From: Rhizobium pisi
GTDB taxonomy: Bacteria > Pseudomonadota > Alphaproteobacteria > Rhizobiales > Rhizobiaceae
Length of the DNA stretch: 64,000 nt
Direction: 5' to 3'
Assembly: GCF_003938655.1 (NCBI RefSeq)
Contig: NZ_RJJT01000003.1
Coordinates: 62,001-126,000, forward strand
Part shown: positions 8,395 through 16,519 of the stretch, one piece after another
Numbering within the stretch: position 1 is the stretch's first letter
Layout: every line of letters starts with the position of its first letter
Made by a program: the position numbers and the translations under genes
Notes under the pieces: generated by a model
Told to the model about the DNA's origin: nothing
Database searches by the model: none
The model's input: the letters and a program-made list of their open reading frames with translations, nothing else

Positions 8395-8748
8395 ATGTCT
8401 TATGTCGATGGTTTCGTGGTGGCGGTGCCGAGGGAGAATATCGAGGCCTATAAGAAGTTCTCGACTTTCGCCGGCTCGATCTGGAAGGAATATGGCGCGC
8501 TCGAATATGTCGAATGCCTCGGCGACGACGTGCCCTATGGCGAATTGACCTCCTTTCCCCGCGCCGTACAGGCCAAAGAGGACGAGGTGGTGGTCTTTTC
8601 CTGGATCACCTATCGCTCTCGACAGGAGCGCGACGAGATCAATGCCAAGGTGATGGATGATCCGAGACTGAAGGGCGACGGCTGGCAGATGCCGTTCGAT
8701 GGCAAGCGGATGATCTACGGCGGCTTCGAGACGCTGCTCAAGCTCTGA
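8395..8748 (+). CDS. DUF1428 family protein
   Basis: A 117-residue protein opening MSYVDGFVVAVPRENIEAYKKFS, with EYGALEYVECLGDDVP, FSWITYRSRQERDEINAKVMDDPR and FDGKRMIYGGFETLL. All of these are conserved DUF1428 blocks, and the length is that of the family. The fold is a ferredoxin-like dimeric alpha/beta barrel; the function is unknown. GGAGGAG lies just upstream of the ATG. Single gene. Confidence 0.9.
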   Translation: MSYVDGFVVAVPRENIEAYKKFSTFAGSIWKEYGALEYVECLGDDVPYGELTSFPRAVQAKEDEVVVFSWITYRSRQERDEINAKVMDDPRLKGDGWQMPFDGKRMIYGGFETLLKL

Positions 8749-8856
8749 CGCCCGTCTTCCAAATGTCATGTGCTTGATGTTTCAATCTGCACGATAAGCG
8801 TGCATAATTTCCGCGGGGCTCGGCCGGCCGCCGGCTGCCTCGTTGGGGGGACGGAG

Positions 8857-9609
8857 ATGCAGCGACGTGATTTCATCAGGGGATTGATCGTGCTTGGCGC
8901 CTGTCCGGCCTGCGCCCGGGCGGGCTTTGCCGCGGAGGCTGGGAATTGGAGCTATGAGGGACAATCCGGCCCTGACCACTGGGGTGCGCTGGCGCCTGAG
9001 AACGCCGTCTGTTCGGCCGGTTCGCAGCAATCGCCGCTCGACCTGACCGGCGCCGTCAAGGCTGAGCTTCCGCCGCTTGCGATCGACTGGAAGCCGGGCG
9101 GGCAGATCGTCAACAACGGCCACATGATACAGGTCAACATGCCTGACGGCAGCAGGCTTTCGCGCGGCGGCAAGAGCTACGAGTTGCTGCAATATCATTT
9201 CCATGCGCCGAGCGAACATCATGTCGATGGCAGAAGCTTCCCGATGGAAGTCCATTTCGTCCATAAGCACCGGGAAAGCGGCGCGCTAGGCGTGCTCGGC
9301 GTGTTCATCACGCCGGGTGCCACCAATGCTACTTTCTCGCGGCTGGCGGCCGCCTTTCCGAAAACATCGGGCGGCGAAGCGGTAGTCGAAGATGTCGATC
9401 CGAACGGGTTGCTGCCGAAAGAATTCTCCTACTGGTCCTATGAGGGGTCGCTGACGACGCCGCCCTGCAGCGAGATCGTCGACTGGATGGTGGCGAGACA
9501 GCCGATCGAGGTCGATGAGAAGGATATAAAGACCTTCACGGCGGTCTATCCGATGAATGCCCGGCCGGTGCTTGCCGCCAACCGGCGCTTCATCCTCTCC
9601 TCACCCTGA
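8857..9609 (+). CDS. Alpha-class carbonic anhydrase, Tat-exported
   Basis: A 250-residue periplasmic alpha-carbonic anhydrase, which interconverts CO2 and bicarbonate. The N terminus MQRRDFIRGLIVLGACPACA is a twin-arginine (Tat) signal. The domain begins at WSYEGQSGPDHWG. The zinc-ligand region reads LLQYHFHAPSEHHVDG then MEVHFVHKH, supplying the family's three histidines, and SLTTPPCSEIV is the conserved C-terminal substrate-pocket block. The ATG at 8857 is chosen because of GGAG just upstream and the Tat start. Proposed role: CO2/bicarbonate balance in the periplasm. Single gene. Confidence 0.93.
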   Translation: MQRRDFIRGLIVLGACPACARAGFAAEAGNWSYEGQSGPDHWGALAPENAVCSAGSQQSPLDLTGAVKAELPPLAIDWKPGGQIVNNGHMIQVNMPDGSRLSRGGKSYELLQYHFHAPSEHHVDGRSFPMEVHFVHKHRESGALGVLGVFITPGATNATFSRLAAAFPKTSGGEAVVEDVDPNGLLPKEFSYWSYEGSLTTPPCSEIVDWMVARQPIEVDEKDIKTFTAVYPMNARPVLAANRRFILSSP

Positions 9610-9684
9610 AACGGCCATTGACTTGCCCGGGCAAGCTTGACTTGCCGACCGCGGCTTGCCACCTCGCGGGGATATCCTTGCAAG

Positions 9685-10119
9685 ATGGAGAGCGCCTTGC
9701 CTCAGACGATCCTCACCCTGTCCACGCGCGGGCAGGGCCTTTACGAATTCACTGACCAGGCTGATGCTTTCGTCAGCGTGTCAGGGCAGGAGGAGGGCTT
9801 GCTCACCGTCTTCGTGCGCCACACCTCCTGCTCGCTGCTGATCCAGGAAAACGCCGATCCCGACGTGCGCACCGATCTTCTCGCCTTCTTCCGCCGCCTC
9901 GTGCCGCCGGCCTCCGATCCCTCGATGGGCTGGGTCGTGCATAGGGACGAAGGACCGGACGATATGCCGGCGCATATCAAGTCGGCGCTGACGCAGGTGT
10001 CGATCGGCATTCCCGTCGCCAGGGGGCGCCTGATGCTCGGCACCTGGCAGGGCATCTATCTCTTCGAACATCGGGACCGGCCGCACCGGCGCGAAATCGT
10101 GCTGCATCTCAGCCCCTGA
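9685..10119 (+). CDS. YjbQ / UPF0047 family protein
   Basis: About 144 residues from ATG 9685. It shows the YjbQ/UPF0047 signatures VFVRHTSCSLLIQENADPDVRTDL, DDMPAHIKSALTQVSIGIPV and GRLMLGTWQGIYLFEHR. Family members are described as having secondary thiamine-phosphate synthase activity, and the conserved histidines could bind a ligand or metal. The physiological role is not settled. It stands alone between the carbonic anhydrase and a secreted protein. Confidence 0.9.
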   Translation: MESALPQTILTLSTRGQGLYEFTDQADAFVSVSGQEEGLLTVFVRHTSCSLLIQENADPDVRTDLLAFFRRLVPPASDPSMGWVVHRDEGPDDMPAHIKSALTQVSIGIPVARGRLMLGTWQGIYLFEHRDRPHRREIVLHLSP

Positions 10120-10243
10120 AAGGGGTAATCCTTCTGAATGAGAAGTGAATGCCCGGTTCGAACGCCATTCAGTTTGCAGCGTCTACTGTCGAGGCAATCC
10201 CTGAAGGGAGACCTTGGGTAAAACCGATCGACGGAGACACTCC

Positions 10244-10549
10244 ATGACGCATTTCCTCACCAAGGCTTGCTTTGCCGCAGTGCTGGCGCTTTGCTCCATT
10301 CCGGCCACTATTTCCACCGCCGCCGCCGCGGGACCGCAGACGAATCTCGTCGTCGAGGCGCAATATCATCGCCCGATATATGGCTGCTCGCCGATGCGGG
10401 CCGTGCGCAAGGCGCATTATCTCGGCCTGCGGGATGTCCGCATTGCCCGCATGTCGCCGCGCGTCGTCGTCGTTGCCGGGCGCGACCGCCGTGGCTGGGA
10501 CAGGATCACCTTCGCGAATGTCCGCGGCTGCCCGCTGATCCGGCGCTGA
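10244..10549 (+). CDS. Small exported protein, paralogue of 10699-11067
   Basis: A 101-residue protein from ATG 10244 (GGAGACACTCC upstream) with a signal peptide ending AAAAG. The mature 70 residues contain YGCSPMRAVRKAHYLGLRDVR, SPRVVVVAGRDRRGW and the ending FANVRGCPLIRR. The neighbouring exported protein at 10699 ends with a clearly similar block, GCDPRLAEDMARDYGFRRAR then FANVRGCPALRRY, so the two are tandem duplicates sharing a two-Cys domain of about 55 residues. I do not know a named family. Likely periplasmic. Confidence 0.75.
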   Translation: MTHFLTKACFAAVLALCSIPATISTAAAAGPQTNLVVEAQYHRPIYGCSPMRAVRKAHYLGLRDVRIARMSPRVVVVAGRDRRGWDRITFANVRGCPLIRR

Positions 10550-10698
10550 GGCGGCACTTGGCGCCGTTTTGCCTTGACGGCGCCACTTTCAGCCGTCTTG
10601 TGTCTAATCCGTATGGGTGATTCCCGCATGATGGTGCGGCGTGATGCGGAGAGTGGGAGGGCGGCTCGGCCGCACGACCTTAAAGGAGAGGTTCTTAA

Positions 10699-11067
10699 AT
10701 GATGCAGTTTCTGGCAAAGGCGGGTCTTGCCGCCATGCTGACAGCCGGCACCCTTGCCGGCACGGTGGCCCCGGCTGCCGCCCAGTTCAATATCATTATC
10801 GGTGAGCCGGACCGTGGTCCGCCGCCGGATTACCGCCGCCCGCCGCCGGATTATCGCCGTCCGGGTCCGCCGCCCGGTTACGGCCGGCCGATGCGCGGCT
10901 GCGATCCGCGTCTTGCCGAAGATATGGCCCGGGATTACGGCTTCCGCCGCGCGCGCGTCGTCGATATCACCCCGCGCCGCGTCATCGTGCAGGGCTGGAC
11001 ACGTCGCGGCCCCGACGAGATGAGCTTCGCCAATGTGCGCGGCTGCCCCGCTCTGCGCCGCTACTAA
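10699..11067 (+). CDS. Small exported Pro-rich protein, paralogue of 10244-10549
   Basis: A 122-residue protein with a signal peptide ending APAAAQ. A Pro/Arg/Tyr-rich spacer follows, in which PPPDYRRP is repeated almost exactly, and then the two-Cys domain shared with the upstream gene (from GCDPRLAED to FANVRGCPALRRY). AAAGGAGAGG precedes the ATG at a normal distance. A rho-independent terminator follows at about 11105. The function is unknown; the proline-rich spacer suggests an extended periplasmic segment. Confidence 0.78.
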   Translation: MMQFLAKAGLAAMLTAGTLAGTVAPAAAQFNIIIGEPDRGPPPDYRRPPPDYRRPGPPPGYGRPMRGCDPRLAEDMARDYGFRRARVVDITPRRVIVQGWTRRGPDEMSFANVRGCPALRRY

Positions 11068-11104
11068 AACCATTGCCGCCTCGTCTCCCCGATGCGGCGG
11101 CCAA

Positions 11105-11152
11105 GAACCGCCTTTGCCCGTCTCCCCAGGTCGGCAAGGGCGGTTTCTTTTT
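11105..11152 (+). terminator. Rho-independent terminator
   Basis: GAACCGCC with adjoining bases pairs with GGGCGGTTTC about 25 bases later and is followed by CTTTTT. It sits 38 bases after the stop of the secreted Pro-rich protein gene. Confidence 0.7.
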
Positions 11153-11198
11153 GTGCGGCCAAGCGGAAGAAACGATCTTCTTCCGCCCGGCCAAAGGC

Positions 11199-11939
11199 TT
11201 ACTGGTCGATCGCGAAGGTCACGGTGACGCTGACATTGTAGTTGTTCTCGCCGCCCTGGACGGGAACGGCGCCGTCTGAAGCTTCCTTCATCATCGTGGC
11301 GCGATAGACCGGCTGCGGCAGCGGGCGCGGCACATTTTCGTTGATCTCGATGATGCGGCCGAGCTTGACGCCGGCGGCTTCGCTCAGCGTCTTCGCCTTC
11401 TTCACGGCATCGGCAACGGCATTCTTGCGCGCCGTTTCGAGGGCTGCTTCCGGCTTGTCGTTGGTGAACTGGATGTCGCCGCCCTGGTTGATGCCGAGTG
11501 TGACGGACTGGTCGATCACCTGGCCGAGCTTGGAAAGATCGCGCAGCCGGACGGTGACGGAATTGATGGTCTGGTAGCCGACCAGCTGCGGTTGCGCGGG
11601 CTGGCCGTCGGTCGGCTGCGGATAATTGTATTGCGGTTGGATCGAAAAGCCCGAGGTCTGCAGGTCGCGTTCGGCGATGCCGCCGTCCTTCAGCGCCTTG
11701 AGCACCTCGTTCATTGCCTTGTTGTTCTCATCAAGCGCTTCGCGGGCGGTTTTCGCCTGCTTGACGACAGCGAGATTGACGACGGCCATGTCAGGCGCCA
11801 CGGCCGATTCGCCGTCCCCCGTCACCGAGATCACCGGCTCGCGCGGCTTTGCCTCCTGCGCAAATGCCGGCGCTGCGGCGGCCAGCGGCAGGGCCAGAAG
11901 GGCAGTCATCACAATAGTCTTTGATAGAATCGGCGCCAT
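11199..11939 (-). CDS. Periplasmic SIMPL-domain protein (DUF541, BP26/Omp28-like)
   Basis: A 246-residue exported protein with a signal peptide ending APAFAQ. The rest is a SIMPL (DUF541) domain: EPVISVTGDGESAVAPDMAVVNLAVV, the long helix TAREALDENNKAMNEVLKALKDGGI, DLQTSGFSIQPQYNY, and the C-terminal ARKNAVADAVKKAKTLSEAAGVKLGRIIEINE block. It resembles the Brucella immunodominant periplasmic protein BP26/Omp28, which forms channel-like oligomers. The cellular role is unclear. An AGGGAATG ribosome-binding site precedes the ATG. Single gene, convergent with the secreted pair. Confidence 0.9.
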   Translation of the reverse strand: MAPILSKTIVMTALLALPLAAAAPAFAQEAKPREPVISVTGDGESAVAPDMAVVNLAVVKQAKTAREALDENNKAMNEVLKALKDGGIAERDLQTSGFSIQPQYNYPQPTDGQPAQPQLVGYQTINSVTVRLRDLSKLGQVIDQSVTLGINQGGDIQFTNDKPEAALETARKNAVADAVKKAKTLSEAAGVKLGRIIEINENVPRPLPQPVYRATMMKEASDGAVPVQGGENNYNVSVTVTFAIDQ

Positions 11940-12310
11940 GTTTCATTCCCTAGTTGTCGTTTCCCGGATGAGCTTTCTGTCGGTTGATTGTGAAGCTATT
12001 GCGGCGGAAAAGACAGGCGCATGTGTATCGGGAGAAAAATGTGAGGGATGCGTGCGTTGGGGCTTGAGCACGAAGGCTATTCGCTGATCCTTAAAAGCCA
12101 AAACGCCTGGACAGGAACCGACGGGTTGCTATCCCGCGACATTGCAAGCAAACAACACTCCTCCCAGCACAAACCGACTTGGCAACGCGACCGCTTCCCA
12201 AATCCCGCAAAGCTGCTAGCAATGACAGCGGGTTAAGAAACAGACGGCGGCCGCTTCAAAACGGGCGCCCAAGGGGCTTCCGGACACAAAGTGGCCGGCG
12301 AGGGGGCAGG
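11940..12310. other. 371-base intergenic region with no confident gene
   Basis: No frame here has both a start signal and recognisable content. CTCCTCCC at 12158-12165 is an anti-Shine-Dalgarno-like word of the kind found in unpaired loops of some rhizobial trans-acting small RNAs. A single copy without a clear terminator is not enough to call an RNA gene. Confidence 0.35.
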
Positions 12311-12862
12311 ATGCGTTTCATGGCAGTTTTTTCGATCGTCCTCGCCATCGGGTTGGCGGGGTGCACTCAGGTGGCGGAAAAGGTGGAGAACGCCGCCAAC
12401 CGCTCTTACACCAGCTATGCGCTGGGCAAGCCCTATTCAGAGATTGCGAATCTTGGCCAGTCGCCGATGGCGCAGCTTTCGGGCTCGGAGGCGACCTTCG
12501 GGCCGATGATCGGCGCGACGCCGTTGAAGAACGGTATGATGATCTACCGGCACATGGCGCCGGCCGCCAAGACCGAGACCGGCACGAATTTCGCCGGCCT
12601 GGTCGGCAGTTCCACCGTTTCGCAGAACAACCGGCTTTCCTATTTCCTGGTGGGTGCCGACGGGATCGTCAAGGATTGGGCGACGGGCTCGGTGCAAGGC
12701 AGCGCCAGCGACTGCGTGCAGTATATCGGCGGCATCATCAAGCGCTGCAGCGATATGCGGCAGCTCCAGGCCTCGCTCGCGCTCTACGACATGCGCGTGG
12801 CGACCAAGGGCGGCCAACCCATTTCCAGCTGGGGCGAGCCGGCTGCACCCGTTGTGAACTGA
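12311..12862 (+). CDS. Putative outer/inner membrane lipoprotein, unknown function
   Basis: A 183-residue protein from ATG 12311 with a GGGGCAGG ribosome-binding site. Its lipoprotein signal MRFMAVFSIVLAIGLAGC has the lipobox LAGC (Cys 18). The mature part contains SYTSYALGKPYSEIANLG, GNGMMIYRHMAP-like sequence, YFLVGADGIVKDWATGSVQGSASDCVQYIGGIIKRCSDM and a short C-terminal tail. Two further cysteines may form a disulfide. I do not recognise the family. The gene is isolated. Confidence 0.75.
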   Translation: MRFMAVFSIVLAIGLAGCTQVAEKVENAANRSYTSYALGKPYSEIANLGQSPMAQLSGSEATFGPMIGATPLKNGMMIYRHMAPAAKTETGTNFAGLVGSSTVSQNNRLSYFLVGADGIVKDWATGSVQGSASDCVQYIGGIIKRCSDMRQLQASLALYDMRVATKGGQPISSWGEPAAPVVN

Positions 12863-13294
12863 GGGGAAGGGCCGGCCGGGATAAGGTCGTTTGCCTTATC
12901 CCGCGGCCAGCGGACGCGTTGACGATCAGGCGCCGAAATCATCCATGAAGGATGGATGGATGGCGGGCGTGCGTTCTTCGCGGGCTTCGCGAATGCGCTG
13001 GGGAACAGCCCCGAGACCGCTAACGAAACGGCTCAGGAGCCGGCGGTTGAAAAGTTTCTGTATGGCACTCATTGCAATTCACTCATTCTTTTTTTTGTTA
13101 GCCGGCAGCGTATATTTTGCGCAGGCTGCCGGAACAATGGGCAATTTTGCATGACAGTTATGTGACAGCGCATAGGCTTGAGAAAGCAGCCTGTTAGGCG
13201 ATCACATTGACGTTAAGAGGGGTCGTCCAGGCGGTCGGGCGCTATACATCGTCCATTTGGGGCAAAGTCATGCCCTTGCGAAGGAGAAGCTCAG
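12863..13294. other. 432-base intergenic region
   Basis: No convincing gene. A hairpin with 8-base arms (CCGGCAGC at 13102-13109 and its complement at 13125-13132) follows a run of T residues. Short frames here lack start signals and have the Arg-rich look of shadow frames. Confidence 0.4.
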
Positions 13295-13483
13295 ATGACC
13301 CGATTTTTCGCATTTATCACAGTGGGAACGCTGATCAGCCTTGCCACGATCACTTCGGCCTGCACCTCGTCCGGAAGCCTCGACCAGACTTCGTCGATTG
13401 GTGGCTATTATGAGAGCCAGCCGCTCAATCCGGCTTGCGGGGGTGGGTTCAGGCCTAGTGATGGGCGGTCTTGTAGTTATTAG
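13295..13483 (+). CDS. Small putative lipoprotein
   Basis: A 62-residue protein behind a good GAAGGAG ribosome-binding site. It begins MTRFFAFITVGTLISLATITSAC, a hydrophobic signal ending in a Cys with an imperfect lipobox. The mature peptide is about 40 residues, with GGYYESQPLNPACGGGF and a terminal CSY. The short length makes the call tentative, but the ribosome-binding site, signal and stop position fit a real gene. No family recognised. Confidence 0.5.
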   Translation: MTRFFAFITVGTLISLATITSACTSSGSLDQTSSIGGYYESQPLNPACGGGFRPSDGRSCSY

Positions 13484-13711
13484 GGCCGCGCTCGGCTCGC
13501 AATCGATGACGACGTGGCGAGTAACAGGTAAACAATCGCCCCGGGGCGTAGCGTGCATATGTCGTTGCTTGGACATAACGAATATGGAAGCTGCAGTCTG
13601 TTCAAAAAATGCCTCATTCACTCGATCGATTAGCTACTTAGCTTAGGGGAATCGGTATGAGATGCGAAGGCGCCAGCCCTTGAGGGCGGGCCTCGGCTTG
13701 GTGGGGAATGA

Positions 13712-13993
13712 ATGAGCACGGCATTTGCTTTTCTAGGTTTGTTCACCATCATTTACATGGGCTGGAACCTGCTCACGTCACTATTCGTGTGGCGCCGAAG
13801 AAAGTCTAAATTTAAACGTGCCGGGATCGCCTTCCTTGTCCTAACTGGCTCGACTTTAATCTGCGGCATTCTGTTGGAACACGAAGCGCGGGATGCCGGC
13901 TTCGAAAGTACCAGTGATAGGGAAGACGCGAATAGCGTCGGTATTTACGATCCGGCAATTTGGAACGCCGAGAAGGCGGCCGAGCTGCGATAG
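13712..13993 (+). CDS. Small membrane protein, unknown
   Basis: A 93-residue protein with GGGGA upstream of the ATG. Two hydrophobic segments (about residues 4-25 and 38-53) flank a basic WRRRKSKFKR loop, and a polar tail of about 40 residues follows. The basic loop between the helices predicts a hairpin with both ends outside the cytoplasm. The base composition of this stretch is clearly more AT-rich than that of the genes before 13 kb. It begins the low-GC patch that runs to the tRNA gene. No homologue recognised. Confidence 0.5.
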   Translation: MSTAFAFLGLFTIIYMGWNLLTSLFVWRRRKSKFKRAGIAFLVLTGSTLICGILLEHEARDAGFESTSDREDANSVGIYDPAIWNAEKAAELR

Positions 13994-14081
13994 CCGAAGG
14001 CTGAGCGAGCGACGGTGAAGGCCGAGTGAACTAAGCAGGCAGATCACGCCTGCCTAACGGCAATAGGTTGGGGAGCAGAGT

Positions 14082-14567
14082 TTGAACGGTCGGGGATTGA
14101 TCTTTGGTATTGCCCTTGTGGCATCTTCCAGCTTGGCGATGGCTGATGAAAGGGTGGTCGAGAAATATGGGGACTTCCAATGCCTTAATGGGTTTGGACT
14201 TGTCCAGCCGCGGAGCAATCTGGTGAAAGTCTCTATGCCGCAGATTACCGAGGAACAGGATTTGGGGAACCCACTGCGTACAGAAGTCAGAATCAACCTG
14301 CCGATCCAAAACAAGGCGCCGACCGATCTTTATTTCGCGTCTGACTTTTTGTTTCTCAATAGCGCTGGCAGGCCGATTGCCGCTCTGAATGTCAGTTCAT
14401 CGGACTTTCGAGTGGGTCGAGGCCAGAGTATTACGGCTAGCGGTGTTACATCGGTTAGCGGCAGTGTAGGGCTGCAGGCGAAGCAACTATGCATGCGTTG
14501 GTTTATTATGCAGGTTCCGAAATCCGTATCATCAGGAGGTGATCGCGTCGAAGATACGGCGCAATAG
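14082..14567 (+). CDS. Exported protein, unknown function
   Basis: A 161-residue protein that must start at TTG 14082, since no ATG or GTG lies between the upstream stop and the signal peptide; GGGGAG lies just upstream. The signal is LIFGIALVASSSLAMA, cut before DERVV. The mature part is beta-rich, with NLPIQNKAPTDLYFASDFLFLNSAGRPIAALNVSSSDFRVGRG and one C-terminal Cys (a first Cys is in DFQCLNGFG). GC in the first 60 coding bases I counted is 32 of 60, lower than in flanking genes. No family recognised. Confidence 0.6.
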   Translation: MNGRGLIFGIALVASSSLAMADERVVEKYGDFQCLNGFGLVQPRSNLVKVSMPQITEEQDLGNPLRTEVRINLPIQNKAPTDLYFASDFLFLNSAGRPIAALNVSSSDFRVGRGQSITASGVTSVSGSVGLQAKQLCMRWFIMQVPKSVSSGGDRVEDTAQ

Positions 14568-14682
14568 GAAAAGCTTAGGCAGTATTCCTTGGATGTTATT
14601 AGAGACTAGCTTGACTGTGAGACTTAGCCTGCCAGATTGCTATCCATCGGCGAGTATCTGATTCAGTTGTAGGCAAGGCAAA

Positions 14683-15570
14683 TTGGACGCTAGGCACTTC
14701 TTTGGTAGTTCCGAAACGGAAAGAAAGCTGGATTGCCTCCGCAGGTATCTCACCGCCTATACGACGGCGCTGCAAAACAAGGCGTTTTCTCGCATCTACA
14801 TTGATGCTTTTGCCGGCACGGGAAGCAGAACGGAGACGAAAGCGGTCCTCCCCTTTATGGGCCACGGCGAAGAGTCGGTCGTCGAGGTTTCCACGCCCGG
14901 CAGCGCGCGGATTGCTTTGGAGACAAGGCCAGCGTTCCATCATGTTCTGTTGATCGAGAAGGACCCACAACGCGTCGCTGCGCTCAAAGGTGTGCTGAGT
15001 GAGTATCCTGAAAGCCGAGCACAAGTCCGTGAGGGAGACGCAAATAGGATCGTCCAACACGTCTGCAACCGGTACCACTGGCAACGAGAGCGGATGAGAG
15101 GAGTCGTATTTCTCGATCCTTATGGGATGGAAGTCTCTTGGGAAACTGTCGAGGCGGTAGCCAAGACGGAGGCGCTCGACTGTTGGTATTTCTTCCCGTT
15201 GTCAGGGTTATACCGAAACGCGCCAATGGATCCTGAGCGATTGGATGCTAGCAAGGTCGCGATTCTCAACAGGGTCTTCGGCACTTCGACCTGGCGAGAT
15301 GAATGGTATGAACATAGAGCCCATCAACTCGACATATTCGGGGAACGGGTCGTTGAGGAACGTCGGACGTTTGACGTCAATCGAATCGAAGCTTGGGTCG
15401 GCGACAGACTTCGATCCGTGTTCAAGGGCGGAGTTCTGGAACCCATGCGGCTGCATCATCCGAATGGCGCCCCAATGGCTTCGCTCTTCTTTGCAATCGC
15501 AAACCCGAACAAAGCCGCCGTCAGATTGGCAACCGAGATTGCAGGTCACATACTCACGCGCGGCATCTGA
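14683..15570 (+). CDS. tcmP: Three-Cys-motif partner protein TcmP
   Basis: A 295-residue TcmP-family protein. The start is the TTG at 14683 (AAGGCAAA upstream; an in-frame stop lies 24 bases before it). Visible features resemble a class I SAM-dependent methyltransferase fold: YIDAFAGTG at residues 39-47 (motif I), acidic E92 in LLIEKDP (motif II), D119 in EGDAN (motif III) and FLDPYGM at 143-149 (motif IV-like). TcmP is known only by its association with genes encoding the three-Cys-motif DUF5131 proteins, and here that partner is the convergent neighbour, the two stop ends overlapping by 25 bases. The reaction is unknown; methyl transfer is inference. Low GC and a tRNA neighbour suggest acquisition. 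Confidence 0.85.
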   Translation: MDARHFFGSSETERKLDCLRRYLTAYTTALQNKAFSRIYIDAFAGTGSRTETKAVLPFMGHGEESVVEVSTPGSARIALETRPAFHHVLLIEKDPQRVAALKGVLSEYPESRAQVREGDANRIVQHVCNRYHWQRERMRGVVFLDPYGMEVSWETVEAVAKTEALDCWYFFPLSGLYRNAPMDPERLDASKVAILNRVFGTSTWRDEWYEHRAHQLDIFGERVVEERRTFDVNRIEAWVGDRLRSVFKGGVLEPMRLHHPNGAPMASLFFAIANPNKAAVRLATEIAGHILTRGI

Positions 15571-16295
15571 TCCCAGGTTCGCTGACGGTAGATTCTCCCT
15601 GTAGCCTTCTTGTTCTTGCCACCCCATTGTTTGAAAAAGAAGGCCGCATCGGCGTCGCTGCACATGTCGAAAATCTCGTCAATCCACGAGGGCTCGATAT
15701 GTCGGGCGTTAGGCCCAGATTCTCCGCCTACGATAGCCCAATGAATTCCATCTAATGAACCGCCTGCCACAGAGCCGATGAGGGGCTCGAACGAGACGAA
15801 GCGGATTGCTGCAGGGATTACTCGAAGCTCGTCTAGACGGTGGAGTACGCGACTGTCTTCTACGCTCGTTCCCAGCCAAACATTTGGCAAAACCCGGAAA
15901 CCATCACGAAGGGTTTGTGCCATTCGATCCGGTCGCTTCGTTAGGATTTGGTATGTGTGACGTTCAGTCCGCGCCATAACATCCCAAACTTTCCGTACAA
16001 ATTCCACGGGAACGCCCGGATGAAAGAGGTCGGACATCGAGTTGACGAATACGTTTCGAGGCTTCACCCAGGTATCGGGAATGCTCAGCGCGGTGGCGTC
16101 CAATCGAATGTCACCCGTCCATTTTGCGCGGCTACCGCTCTTTCGCGTAAGCCCGCGATATTTTTCTAGGCCCATCGCATCAAGACGGGCTGCCATTCTC
16201 ATAGCATAGCAGTTTGTGCAGCCCGCACTCATGATTGAGCAACCAGCAACAGGGTTCCAGGTGGCATCAGTCCACTCGATAGATGTTTCTGCCAT
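15546..16295 (-). CDS. DUF5131 (phage Gp37/Gp68-type) three-Cys-motif protein
   Basis: A 249-residue protein of the DUF5131 / phage Gp37-Gp68 family. It opens MAETSIEWTDATWNPVAGC, followed by the three-Cys motif C19-x6-C26-x2-C29, which resembles a radical-SAM iron-sulfur site. Further family blocks are NVFVNSMSDLFHPGVP, YQILTKRPDRM, WLGTSVED, RFVSFEPLIG, WAIVGGESGPNARH and the C-terminal FFFKQWGG. These proteins occur in phages and mobile DNA, often beside TcmP, as here. The biochemical function is not established. It converges with tcmP, overlapping it by 25 bases, so the two transcripts are antisense at their ends. Confidence 0.88.
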   Translation of the reverse strand: MAETSIEWTDATWNPVAGCSIMSAGCTNCYAMRMAARLDAMGLEKYRGLTRKSGSRAKWTGDIRLDATALSIPDTWVKPRNVFVNSMSDLFHPGVPVEFVRKVWDVMARTERHTYQILTKRPDRMAQTLRDGFRVLPNVWLGTSVEDSRVLHRLDELRVIPAAIRFVSFEPLIGSVAGGSLDGIHWAIVGGESGPNARHIEPSWIDEIFDMCSDADAAFFFKQWGGKNKKATGRIYRQRTWDQMPRVSM

Positions 16296-16443
16296 TGCCT
16301 CGTCCTGACAAACTGCAAACCAAATTACATCGAAAATCGTTTAGGAGCAGTTTCTATGCAAATTATAGGCCGTCATGCGACGTTTTGCTTGGATAGCTAT
16401 TCGAGATCCTGGCATCGGCCGCGATGTGAAAAGCCTGAAAAAA

Positions 16444-16519
16444 TGGTGGGCCCGGAGGGACTCGAACCCCCAACCAAGCGGTTATGAGCCGCCGGCTCTA
16501 ACCATTGAGCTACAGGCCC
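16444..16519 (-). tRNA. tRNA-Ile2 (anticodon CAU)
   Basis: A complete 76-base cloverleaf with the 3' CCA encoded. The acceptor stem GGGCCTG pairs with CGGGCCC; the D-arm contains TAGCTCAATGGTTAGAGC; the anticodon loop is CTCATAA (anticodon CAT) on a GGCGG/CCGC-type stem; the T-arm contains GGTTCGAGTCC. The overall sequence is of the ileX-like type, whose C34 becomes lysidine and reads AUA, rather than of elongator or initiator tRNA-Met type. Software may label it tRNA-Met because of the CAT anticodon. The low-GC patch lies directly at its 3' side. Confidence 0.93.

Noticed and set aside
12891..13165. Short frames in the 12.9-13.2 kb gap
   Set aside because: No ribosome-binding sites, no signal or domain pattern, and they overlap each other.
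13484..16519. Direct repeat of the tRNA 3' end (att site) bounding the low-GC patch
   Set aside because: I looked for the tRNA T-arm/acceptor sequence to the left and did not see a copy; integration is therefore only inferred.
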